Shown piece after piece: positions 51,017 to 60,080 of a DNA stretch of 64,000 nt. Origin of the DNA: Desulfopila aestuarii DSM 18488. Its GTDB lineage: Bacteria > Desulfobacterota > Desulfobulbia > Desulfobulbales > Desulfocapsaceae. The stretch's first letter is position 1. Every line of letters starts with the position of its first letter. The notes below the pieces were generated by a model. The model made no database searches. It saw nothing but the letters and a program-made list of their open reading frames with translations, and was not told the DNA's origin. The position numbers and the translations under genes were made by a program. The DNA lies in the NCBI GenBank assembly GCA_945863875.1, contig CAMBBS010000018.1, forward strand, positions 23,714 through 87,713. The letters are read 5' to 3'.

Positions 51017-54000
51017 ATGAATCAAACCAACAGGGGGGACCTCGAGTCATCTTCCTCAATCCTATTTTCAATAAGTAGCAAGCTGCTTATTATCCTTGCA
51101 CTCTGTTTTTTGCTCCTTACCGGATGGCTGTACTACCAGATTAGTGCGTACAATAGGCTTCTGAGCGAAAAATGTTCATACGGTATTATCGAATTGCAAC
51201 TGGCCGGGAATGGCGCGAAAACTGCAACAATAATTACTGCGTGGCAGAACTGGACTATCGCGCCTAAACAAGAAGTGGGTTCTACAGCATCCGGACGAAA
51301 TGGACTGGAACTGATAAAAGCCTCGCAAAAGCGAGACTGGTGGCTGATTGCAAGCTACACTTTAACCCTCTGTATTTTTACTCTGCTCTCTAGTATTTTC
51401 CGTAGCAGTTCCGTATCCGTCAGGACAGTTCTAATCAGCCTGGCTGTTGCTCCAGGTATCTTTGATCTTATTGAGAATGCCATCATCTTCTTTTTTTTGC
51501 GCAATCCGACCAACGAGGAGTTGCTCAAAACCTGGACGCCGCTCATGACTCTGTCAGCCGGACTTAAATTTGTCGCTCTCTATTCTGCAACGGCAACCAT
51601 AACGTACCTGATATCTCATCAGTTGATGGCACGCTATGCTCGTCATAATGGAGAGAACGATCTCAAAGTTTTAAAATCGCACGATGAAGTCATCAATGAT
51701 GAGCTCAAATACGTACAATTCCGCAGGATAAAAGCCGGTGTTGACAAAGACCAGCCGTTGACTGGCTTGGCATCATCCGGTGGTGGCATTCGTTCAGCCA
51801 CGGTCAATCTGGGTGTGCTGGAAAAAATTATGGATGCGGGGCTGCTCAGACATATCGACTACCACACGACAGTTTCCGGAGGGGGGTATGTTGGCTCTGC
51901 TCTGGCAAGCCTGATTTCTTTCAATGAAGACGGAACAGATCCTGACATTTTCAACACACCAAGGCCAAAGGGCGGCTTCGCGCCGCAATATATCTTCAAA
52001 AAAGACCAGGCGGCCTATTTCGATGTTTCCCGGCCTGACCGGTATCCTCTGCACACCACTGCTTCAGGGATAAACAATAATTACCCACGACGTCTGTCAC
52101 GCCAAATGGTCCTTAATCATTTACGGGCATTCGGCGAATTCCTAGTCCGGAAAAGACGGCTTCTTAGCCGGGACGTATTGCGGGCAGTTGGTACGGTTAT
52201 CACCGGTATCCTGGCGACCTTTTTCATGTTTATGCTGGCTCTACTTATGACTTCCTCAGTTCTTTACGGTCTTCTTTCTCTTACCAGCCAGGGACAGCAA
52301 TGTTTAAATTCTCTCCTTACCACAGTTGTCTGCGACAATTACTTCACTACCTATGCGTTACCCGGCGCTTTTCCCGGATTTTTGTGTGGCGCCGTTGCTT
52401 GTCTGATCCTTCTTTTGATCCAAAAGACTTTACAAAAAATCCTTCCTGAATCCTTTTTTATCCGGCATGGAGACACCCGTGAAGAGTGTTATCAATCAAG
52501 AACATTGTGGGTTTTTGGCGGTATTACAATCGGTACTGCATTTATTGTTGCCACGGTAATCCCTGGAGAGACAGGAGTCTTTCTGCCAGTTTTCTTTGGC
52601 GCAGGCAGCAGTCTTGTCGCCCTGTGTGTATATCTTTTAAGCTCCTTCACCGACGATACGCTCATGTTTTTCATAGCTTCACCCGATAATTTGAGCAAGG
52701 GCTTTAGATCGCTTCTCAGTGCCACGTTGGGCCTTTGCCTTGCTATTTCTCTTTTTCTTTTACTTGTCGGCCTCCTCCCATTGTTCACCAGTCTTTTGTT
52801 AAATCCGGAAGGAACATCTGATGGCCCGCGAATTCCCAACACAACAACAACTATCATTGGTCTTATTGCCACGATTGTATCAGGGATGATTACCTGGTCT
52901 AAGAAATTGTCACCGGAAAAAGAGAAACGTCAGGAATTTTCCTATCTCATGGGTAAGATCAAAAAATATCTGATTGCAACGAAAAAGTTTGTTATTGCAA
53001 TACCCGTTCTGGTTGTCTTTCTTCTCTTTTTCATTTTTGCCGGTTCTATGAGCATTTGGATGGTACAGTCTTGGTTGGTGGAAGTTCCCGACGTTGTCAA
53101 TTACCTCATGAATGGTGGTTGTTTCGCACTGATCCTGTCACTGGTCGGAGTAGTCTTTGATTTCAATAAACTATCTCTCCATTATTTCTACCGGGACAGG
53201 CTGGTTGAGGCGTACTTGACGACCTATGGTGCGGCTCGGCAAAACAGCACGCATCTGGAAGTTAAGCGTGAAAATATGGAGATGCTCCTGGCCGAGCTCC
53301 ACGGAATTCCAGAATCGTCTATACCACTGCGCGGGTCTAAGGTGAGACGGAGTGGAAGTTGTAGCACAATTGTACAGAAAGTAGTTGACCAGGAAGCTGT
53401 GGCCAAAAGTATGAAAATAGTTGAGTCACTGATTTTGGACAACAGCATGTTTAAAATTTTTCTCTCTACCACCGCTGCCAATTCCATAAGAGTTCTGTTC
53501 AGCAAGATCCCGAAATTCAGCCGAAAGATTGGAACGATCGTTATCTGCGAGGCAGCAACCTCCGCACCCTACCATCTGTTCTGCGCGTGTCTGAATCTCA
53601 ATACCGACAGGGACATGAAACTACGGACGCGTAAATCAGATATTTTTATTTTCAGTAAGCTCTATTGCGGTTCACCGACAACAGAATATATGCCGACGCG
53701 AAACTATCGAAGCGGAACGACAAAAGTGGCACGGGCGATGACTATTTCCGGAGCAGCCATTGATTCATCCCTTGGCAGAAATACTTTCTTTGCCCAATCC
53801 TTTGCGGCCACGCTTTTTAATGTCCGACTCGGACAATGGTTGGAAAATCCAGGGTACAAGAATGGCAGATATGCACATTGGAATGAAGACGTTGTTTTCT
53901 GGCCTTTCTATCTCATGCTCGAAGCTCTCGGAATAAGTGACCACCGCAGGCGCCTCATCCGTCTATCTGATGGCGGCCATACGGGAGATAATCTTGGTCT

Positions 54001-54508
54001 CATTTCCTTGTTCCAACGCCGATGCAGACTGATTATTTCTGTCGACGCGGAAGCCGACCCTAATTATTCGTTCGGGTCACTTATGAATGTGCTGGGATAC
54101 CTGGAAGTTGATACCCGGACAAGAGTACAGTTCAATCTTGAAAAAATACATCCGGAGCAGCAGACGGGACTGTGCGAGCTACCTTTCACCATTGGTAGTA
54201 TCGAATACATGGACGACAACGGCATGGTAACCTGCAGAGGCTGTATAATCATCATCAAATCGGCTGTCACACCTGATATGACGGAACTGTTACGCAAGCA
54301 CAAGGGTAAATACCCAGCATTTCCACAGGAAACCACTGCCGATCAGTTTTTCAGTGAGGATCAGTTCGAGGCATATCGCTGTCTGGGAAGGGAGATGGCT
54401 GAAATTCTTCTGCGGGCCATTCCCTCTCTTGCTACGGGTACGATAGACTGCTCAAAGATTCTTAGCGAATACGATGCCTGGCTCTTAACCAGAGAATTGC
54501 AAGGCTGA
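51017..54508 (+). CDS. Giant membrane patatin-like phospholipase
   Basis: 1163 residues. Four N-terminal helices (about 15-215) precede the first patatin part: oxyanion loop SSGGGIRSATVN (253-264) and nucleophile Ser287 in TTVSGGGYVGSA. Then about eight membrane helices (roughly 395-735) are inserted. After LHYFYRDRLVEAYL the patatin fold resumes and supplies Asp985 in LSDGGHTGDNLGL, completing the Ser-Asp dyad. It would cleave lipid acyl esters at the membrane. The ATG at 51017 has GGAG upstream; a TTG at 51002 is less likely. Alone in a relic-rich area. Confidence 0.82.
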   Translation: MNQTNRGDLESSSSILFSISSKLLIILALCFLLLTGWLYYQISAYNRLLSEKCSYGIIELQLAGNGAKTATIITAWQNWTIAPKQEVGSTASGRNGLELIKASQKRDWWLIASYTLTLCIFTLLSSIFRSSSVSVRTVLISLAVAPGIFDLIENAIIFFFLRNPTNEELLKTWTPLMTLSAGLKFVALYSATATITYLISHQLMARYARHNGENDLKVLKSHDEVINDELKYVQFRRIKAGVDKDQPLTGLASSGGGIRSATVNLGVLEKIMDAGLLRHIDYHTTVSGGGYVGSALASLISFNEDGTDPDIFNTPRPKGGFAPQYIFKKDQAAYFDVSRPDRYPLHTTASGINNNYPRRLSRQMVLNHLRAFGEFLVRKRRLLSRDVLRAVGTVITGILATFFMFMLALLMTSSVLYGLLSLTSQGQQCLNSLLTTVVCDNYFTTYALPGAFPGFLCGAVACLILLLIQKTLQKILPESFFIRHGDTREECYQSRTLWVFGGITIGTAFIVATVIPGETGVFLPVFFGAGSSLVALCVYLLSSFTDDTLMFFIASPDNLSKGFRSLLSATLGLCLAISLFLLLVGLLPLFTSLLLNPEGTSDGPRIPNTTTTIIGLIATIVSGMITWSKKLSPEKEKRQEFSYLMGKIKKYLIATKKFVIAIPVLVVFLLFFIFAGSMSIWMVQSWLVEVPDVVNYLMNGGCFALILSLVGVVFDFNKLSLHYFYRDRLVEAYLTTYGAARQNSTHLEVKRENMEMLLAELHGIPESSIPLRGSKVRRSGSCSTIVQKVVDQEAVAKSMKIVESLILDNSMFKIFLSTTAANSIRVLFSKIPKFSRKIGTIVICEAATSAPYHLFCACLNLNTDRDMKLRTRKSDIFIFSKLYCGSPTTEYMPTRNYRSGTTKVARAMTISGAAIDSSLGRNTFFAQSFAATLFNVRLGQWLENPGYKNGRYAHWNEDVVFWPFYLMLEALGISDHRRRLIRLSDGGHTGDNLGLISLFQRRCRLIISVDAEADPNYSFGSLMNVLGYLEVDTRTRVQFNLEKIHPEQQTGLCELPFTIGSIEYMDDNGMVTCRGCIIIIKSAVTPDMTELLRKHKGKYPAFPQETTADQFFSEDQFEAYRCLGREMAEILLRAIPSLATGTIDCSKILSEYDAWLLTRELQG

Positions 54509-54935
54509 CCAGCAGTTTTTTGCCGAGTAATCGGTTACTGTGCGGTCAGGACGGTTTTAGTGGTATATGTGACCTTCCGGAATGTCTTATGCAAAAAGGA
54601 GGGCACTCCAAGTGTTACGATAGCATTAATGACCTTCGGCGATTACGTACGCTGGTATCCGCATATCCGTGTCTTAGTGGCGGATGGGTTATTCTAATAG
54701 AGGGCCATGACAAAAAAACGCAATTTTGAGTTTTGTCACCGTTGACAACAGTAACAGAAATGGTCGTTGAGTATCTGTGTTTTGGACCTCCTGTGCGATC
54801 TTCCAAGTAACGTTATGACAAACCCTGGCCGAAGGCCGGGTGAAACGCTAATCAGAAATGAATCGACTGACCCTTTAAAAAACCGTACAATTTCGTTATT
54901 ATTTCTTGTGGCGCTTCTTAACGAAAGCTACACCG
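54509..54935. other. Relic-like DNA without recognised gene
   Basis: Frames here are short and broken. A CCTGGCC-GAA-GGCCGGG hairpin occurs near 54825-54841. Possibly the rest of the decayed IS630-type element that begins at 55151 on the minus strand. Confidence 0.3.
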
Positions 54936-55151
54936 TCAAAGATGCTTGAGATTATTCCTGAATCTCAAGTTATCACGACTCCAGGCAACTCCTATCGATC
55001 CAATGCCTTGTGGCTTGTAATTCAGAAGAATCAATGTATTCATCACTTTCTGAGAGTTATGATTTCCTTTGGTAACAATAGCCTCGAGGTCACTACGCTC
55101 GTCTTGGCTCAGTGAAAACCAGTAGTTGATTTTGGGTATGGTCGTCTCCAT
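54936..55151 (-). pseudogene. IS630-type transposase N-terminal fragment
   Basis: 71 codons: KINYWFSLSQDERSDLEAIV followed by TKGNHNSQKVMNTLILLN. This is the start of the IS630/Tc1-like transposase helix-turn-helix region, where a pattern of the type LSxxERxxLExLVxKG...ARxLxRARILLxA is normal. The remainder of the protein and its DDE domain are absent. Confidence 0.5.
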
Positions 55152-55437
55152 TTTTATTGACCATACCGTTTCTAACTAACATTTGAAGTGTGACATGACA
55201 CGGGCAATATTAATCTCGTCATCCTTTCTTGGCATCACGGATTATTGTTGAGGTTCATCCGGAAAATGAATGCCTGAATTTATGATTGTGGCCTCAGTTG
55301 CTATTATTGCGGTCCTGAGCACTTATGACAGCAAGTCGCTACAGCTAAGGGGGGCCACTTTATGATATGCGATGCCTTTGCTCTTCATCAATGTGAGCAA
55401 TGAAAACGCATGCGGACTTCCCCTCATCTGCATCTCG
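55152..55437. other. Intergenic, no gene seen
   Basis: About 290 bases next to the IS630 fragment, without protein-like frames or recognised signals. Confidence 0.3.
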
Positions 55438-56043
55438 CTATGGCATCGCAGCCAGTTTTTTGAACTCGATTGCTTGGGTAAAGGCCGTTAAATCTTTTTT
55501 GTCGATATTGTTTCCCTCAACCGTGATGAGAAAACGCCCGGCAATCACTATGGTGACAGTACCAGCCTTGTCTTCGTTACTGTATTTCACAATAGCCTGC
55601 TCTCCGTTGATCTTTTCAAGTTTTCCTCCATCTGATGTGGCCAGCATGGGATTGGAAAACATCATCATCATTCCCTGCATCATTGGGGAATCAGTAATGA
55701 TTTTCACACTCAGGTGGCTATCACCTTTGCTGTAAGAACGTTCTGCAGTAACCCCTCCTCCAAGCATGGCTGATCCCATGGCCTGGGAGGTTGCTTCTTC
55801 CGCTTCCCATCCGGAAATGGGTGCCGGTAAAAACGCCTCTAGTTGTCCGCCTTTTTTCTGTCGAATAAGCTGTGACGCGTAATCAAGGTTCTGCACTGCA
55901 CCAGCAAATTCCCCACTGTCGTATTGTTTCAATGCTTCGTTGATGGAATCCGTCACGTCATCCGCCAGGGCCGGACTCGAGACAACGAACATCATAAGGA
56001 AAACTGCAGCAACGGTCATGGTGGAAATGGATAAGCGAAGCAT
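55438..56043 (-). CDS. Exported hypothetical protein
   Basis: 201 residues. A signal peptide (1-27, ending SPALADD) is followed by a short helical part (SINEALKQYDSGEFAGAVQNLDYASQLIRQ) and a beta-rich domain with a Met-rich run (PMMQGMMMMFSNPM near residues 119-132). Met runs of this kind sometimes bind copper, but here it may only be a hydrophobic loop. AGGAGGAG precedes the ATG closely. No family was recognised; likely periplasmic. Confidence 0.55.
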   Translation of the reverse strand: MLRLSISTMTVAAVFLMMFVVSSPALADDVTDSINEALKQYDSGEFAGAVQNLDYASQLIRQKKGGQLEAFLPAPISGWEAEEATSQAMGSAMLGGGVTAERSYSKGDSHLSVKIITDSPMMQGMMMMFSNPMLATSDGGKLEKINGEQAIVKYSNEDKAGTVTIVIAGRFLITVEGNNIDKKDLTAFTQAIEFKKLAAMP

Positions 56044-56932
56044 AACTCCTCCTAAATTTTTGAAAGACTATGGTATCTTGCCGGAGTTACAAACCCAAGC
56101 AGCGGTAACTGTTGTGACCCTCGATAATAAACGCCCCAACCCATATTAAGTGATAATGGGCCCACCATAAGGAGTCAGGAACCACATTACAGACCTGGTA
56201 AACGCATCCTGGAAATAGGTAAAATTAATGGACACATTTAAGTTCTCATTAAATCAAAATGTATCGCATTGCTGTAAAAATGACGAAATTAACCTATTTT
56301 CTTGACTTGGATTGTCCAATTATCATGTTATATGTTCTGTAATCAAACAGTTACGATCAATCAGATGTCCGGTTTTTACGAGGTCTGCATCAAGTGACAA
56401 TAGGGAAAAGCCTATTCTACCTTTAACGAATCGGCCAGTTGTAAGGAGGTATCGCCAGCCCAGTTCTTTTAATGTTAAATGTGATGCATGTACTGTGCAA
56501 GCCCTTTATAATTCACGGCTTCTTTTTTCCACCACCAGCCACAGACACCGCAGTATCTGAAGTCAAGACTTGATTGATCGGGACCCTGCGCCTCTGATAG
56601 GTGAGAAGCGCAGTAAAAGCAAATTCGCCTCCCAATCTTGAAAGGGTTAATCAAACCTATAAACAATAATATATGAAAGGAGAAGAATTTTTTATAGAAG
56701 CGTATTTTGGGATAAGTGTCTATAACGTTAGATGTCATCTGGTAATCCTATGAACAAGTCGCAACCAATAAAGATGACTTTCTTCCTGAAGCTCTTTGGG
56801 GACAGCGAAGCGTGACGTAGTCGCCAGCCCATCTGTGAGGTGGAAGCTGATAAGGTATATTGCGGAGGCAATATTAACGGCAAGAGGACCGTGCTGCCTA
56901 AAGCGTCCACGGAAGGGTGTTGTTATACATTC
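56044..56932. other. Relic-like AT-rich region
   Basis: About 890 bases. A frame at 56475-56738 (-), 87 codons, contains RRICFYCASHLSEAQG...FRYCGVCGWWWKKEA, a zinc-ribbon-like CxxC...CxxC followed by GWW. Such ribbons begin some restriction-endonuclease-like proteins, but nothing follows, so this may be a fragment of one. No other gene was recognised. Confidence 0.4.
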
Positions 56933-57322
56933 CCATAATTCGATACCTCAACCAGGTTTCCGTCAAGGTCTCGGAAATACACTGATTTGATAGTACATAC
57001 GGCACCTGTTTGCTAGACTTGGCCTTCTAGTATTTCAACACCATTCACGCTGAGGTGTTTTTTTTTCTAAAATGGGTGTCGCTGTGATAAAACATAGATC
57101 GGCGGATCCCGGAGTAAATTTTTTCGCCTTTGGCTCGAACTCTTGTCCATGCTGATGAAGATTGATCTTCTGTGTCCCCAAAGACAGACCTTTTCTACCA
57201 TTACCAAAGGTGATGACTCGCATTCCAAGCACCTGAACATAGAACGCACAAGTGGCATTGGTGTCTTTGACTGTCAAGACGATGTGGTCAATTGCCTCAA
57301 TATTCACGGGTGAGTCCGGCAT
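56933..57322 (-). pseudogene. VOC (glyoxalase-fold) protein relic
   Basis: The start is normal: MPDSPVNIEAIDHIVLTVKD, ... MRVITFGNGRKGLSLGTQKINLH, ... GSADLCFITATP. After a poly-A run (57054-57066) the reading shifts; then VNGVEILEGQV, a stop, and QTGAVCTIKSVYFRDLDGNLVEVSNYG finish the fold. All parts of a 125-residue VOC protein are there, but one frameshift and one stop break it. Confidence 0.72.
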
Positions 57323-57688
57323 ATCTCAGGTGCATCAACATCAAACCAGAGATAAGTTATTTCCATGTTTGGCCTTGCCTGAATTATAGCTTACCTGAGA
57401 AAAGATGTCAGCCAGCAATCTTAAATCGAGGCCAAAGTTCAGTAGCTTATCTTATTCCGGATTGGCTCCAACCAGACAACCAGGTGACAAAACAGGTATG
57501 CCTTTTTCGAAGCCAACGTAGCTATACTGGGCCTTGACAGTGTGTGGTTTCAAGATCGCTCACTATCAGTCACTCAGAAATCTCAGGAAAAAGCTGAGCT
57601 GTCCTGTTGATAAAATAGGTCGAGCTTATCTTCACAAGTTTAGAGGGATTTTTTATTACCTTTATCAATAATCAATAAAGAATCTTCA
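57323..57688. other. Intergenic, no gene seen
   Basis: About 370 bases between the VOC relic and the Cys-rich gene. Frames present have no protein-like character. Confidence 0.3.
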
Positions 57689-58249
57689 CTAATCCCCTGA
57701 TGTGACTTTCTTTTGTAGAGATTCATTGGTAATCAGAAGGCGAAAAAGGAGCATTTCAACCTCATATTGACTGCCAAGCAATACCGCAGTCAGCTTTTCC
57801 AGTTGCCGCAAGCCCGAACCGTTTACCTGCACCTTAATTCTGTGACAATTATAGTTAAGACAAAAAATGGGCTTAAAAGTGAAAATACAGCCAGTTGCAG
57901 CACTCAGATAGCAGCACTCTGCAGGACTATAGTTGACCTGGGCGACATCGACTCCCGCCAACAGGTTTATGAGGATTGTCAGACTGTCCGTCTCACCAGC
58001 CATGGACCTGCTACAGCAGCCTCCACTATCGGACACTGCACAGGAAGAACAGACTCTGCCGAGCAGAAGGTCCTGCATGTGAGTGGCTAAATTCTTTTCC
58101 TGAGTTCGCATACGATCAAGGGCTACAGAGATACCGGTAAGCTCAGCAAGGAGTTTGCCAAGTTTTCTGAAAAGTAAAAGACCAAAGGCCAATCGCGACT
58201 CGACGGTACCGCCGTAGATTTTTTCCTGGAGTATTATTCGGTTCACCAT
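57689..58249 (-). CDS. Cys-rich hypothetical protein
   Basis: 186 residues, soluble, with ten or so Cys: CSSCAVSDSGGCCSRS near residues 67-82, AECCYLSAATGC near 112-123, and CLNYNCHRIKVQ near 135-147. The spacing suggests a metal or Fe-S centre, as in YkgJ-type zinc/iron-chelating proteins, but the order is not a standard motif. The start MVNRIILQEKIYGG at 58249 has AGGGGA upstream. No family assigned. Confidence 0.5.
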   Translation of the reverse strand: MVNRIILQEKIYGGTVESRLAFGLLLFRKLGKLLAELTGISVALDRMRTQEKNLATHMQDLLLGRVCSSCAVSDSGGCCSRSMAGETDSLTILINLLAGVDVAQVNYSPAECCYLSAATGCIFTFKPIFCLNYNCHRIKVQVNGSGLRQLEKLTAVLLGSQYEVEMLLFRLLITNESLQKKVTSGD

Positions 58250-58309
58250 TCCCCTTTTTCGCCACAAAATGACAATCTATCTTTGACCTGTTCCAAACTT
58301 TACTCCCTG

Positions 58310-58762
58310 TTAGCGGTCCTTGGTCGCAAGTCTTTCGGCTTGGAGAGCCATCAAAGTGATAGTGCTTTTAGAGACCATTTTTTCGTCAGTATCTCTGACA
58401 TCAAATACCGAGGATTCAGCCACTATGATATTTTTTCCTTGGTTTATGACTTCTGATTGACATTTTAATGCATTCCCATATGCTGGTTTCAAGAAATTAA
58501 TTTTAAATTCGACGGTCAATATCCTGACATCGTCGGGAACTAGAGTGTAGGCAGCATATCCAGCTGTATGGTCAGACATGGTCGCAATCAATCCAGCATG
58601 AATAAAATTATCCTGGGTTTTATGGTTTGCTCCGATGATTATCGTGGATTCAAACATACCTGCCTCTATTTTTGATACCTGAAAGCCGCAGAATTTTATA
58701 AATCCTCTCTGATAATCCTGTTCAAGAAACTTTAATCTCTCCGGAGTAAGTTCTCTTTGCAT
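58310..58762 (-). CDS. PaaI-like hotdog thioesterase
   Basis: 150 residues. The hotdog signature NFIHAGLIATMSDHTAGYAAYTLVPDDV near residues 60-87 contains the HAG...D region of PaaI/YigI-like thioesterases, and VEFKINFLKPAYGN the central strand. It probably hydrolyses acyl-CoA esters. GAGGT lies close before the ATG at 58762; an upstream in-frame ATG at 58786 would add eight residues. Same strand as its neighbours. Confidence 0.78.
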   Translation of the reverse strand: MQRELTPERLKFLEQDYQRGFIKFCGFQVSKIEAGMFESTIIIGANHKTQDNFIHAGLIATMSDHTAGYAAYTLVPDDVRILTVEFKINFLKPAYGNALKCQSEVINQGKNIIVAESSVFDVRDTDEKMVSKSTITLMALQAERLATKDR

Positions 58763-58993
58763 AAGACCTCTATTAATGAAAAACATTTTTCAGGATTTTG
58801 AAATTTCGACCGATGAATTCGCCATCGCTCGAATGTAACGTGCCGTTGCCAAAGCTGCAATGAGGCTACCAGCATGATGAGTATGGATACCGGAAGACTA
58901 TACGTTAGCTACTAATGGCCTGCTCTAACGAATGCGCTCTCATCACATGATCCACTTTGCATACGCTTTCCTCCTCTTCCCAGGGGTGTGTGA

Positions 58994-59809
58994 TTACATG
59001 AATGCCCGCTCGGCTTTAAGAAACAGCTCGTCCAATAACTGATCTGCTGCTTCAATCTCTTTTGCAGATGAAAAGCCGGTATCTAGCTCCCTGAGGATCT
59101 TTTCATAAGGGGAGAGACGGATATCCGGAGTTGCACGAAAGACAGCTGGCCTGGGATATAGGCCGTTTTCAAAGAAAAAGTTGCAGGGGCCGGGGGCATC
59201 GTGCCTTCGATAAGGCCATCTGGACTTGAGGTCGGTAAATTCTGTAAAAGCACCCGTTGCCAGGATATTTTGCGTATAATCACTTACCGCGATACGCCGT
59301 CCAAGGCGAGATTCTACTTCCTTGAAATAGGCTGTCACCAAGGAATGCTCTGTCACAATCAGTCCGAAATCATACCAATTGTCAATGGCCATTGTAAGAA
59401 TCGATTGGTAGACGCAAGGGAGTTTATTGGTTGTGGGGCAAAAGTAGGTGCGGCATGCCATTTCACCATACCAGCTCAGAGAGCGATAATCCACGCCATT
59501 GTTACCGGGCATTGATGGGTGGAGGAGGCAACCAACGCACCGTTTCTCATCACCGATCAACCCCAAAAAAGGGCAGTGGTGCAATTGGGGAAACGGTCGT
59601 GACAGCCTGTGTGGCCCTTTGTTTCTTCTTTGAAATTGGAAAAGCCCGTCTTCAGTTCTGGGGACCGATTCGAAATCCTTCGTTCGCCTTGACAACAATA
59701 TCTCAAGTTTTTCACGTGATAGATTCGGTAAATTATACAAACCGCAACAGGCCCCACAGGATACTGTTACACTCAACTGACACAGATACATATCGTGGGT
59801 TTCATCCAT
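58994..59809 (-). CDS. Cys-rich hypothetical protein, possible iron/zinc binder
   Basis: 271 residues. The N-terminus VSCGACCGLYNLPNLSREKLEILLSRR, together with CVGCLLHPS near 92 and CRTYFCPTTNKLPC near 118-131, suggests a Cys-rich metal site like that of YkgJ (zinc- or iron-chelating) proteins. The C-terminal half is helical and ends with AADQLLDELFLKAERAF. Function unknown. It is the most upstream of three leftward genes (57689, 58310, 58994) but separated by more than 200 bases from the next. Confidence 0.5.
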   Translation of the reverse strand: MDETHDMYLCQLSVTVSCGACCGLYNLPNLSREKLEILLSRRTKDFESVPRTEDGLFQFQRRNKGPHRLSRPFPQLHHCPFLGLIGDEKRCVGCLLHPSMPGNNGVDYRSLSWYGEMACRTYFCPTTNKLPCVYQSILTMAIDNWYDFGLIVTEHSLVTAYFKEVESRLGRRIAVSDYTQNILATGAFTEFTDLKSRWPYRRHDAPGPCNFFFENGLYPRPAVFRATPDIRLSPYEKILRELDTGFSSAKEIEAADQLLDELFLKAERAFM

Positions 59810-60080
59810 AGATCGATCTCACCGAGAAAATAAAGTATTCTCAAATGAACACTGGAGATGGTAACGGTGCCGTCTACAACCAAAGAGAATGTCCTCTGAA
59901 CAAGCTTAGCCATTTAAGCACAAATACACATTATGCTGAAAATGATTCCGGAATCTCTTTTTTGATGTTCTGGAATCAGTGGTCCACCGGGGGCAAACAG
60001 CTTTTGCTCTTGACTACACGAAAGATGGGGATAGGCCTCTCGAAACCGGATTGCAGGGTCTATAAGGGGTTTGGCATTTC
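59810..60080. other. Intergenic, no gene seen
   Basis: About 270 bases without recognisable gene; the frame at 59845-60243 lacks protein-like character and runs into the next gene antisense. Confidence 0.3.

Noticed and set aside
54520..54729. 69-codon frame after the patatin gene
   Set aside because: No recognised motifs and no ribosome binding site; likely chance within relic DNA.
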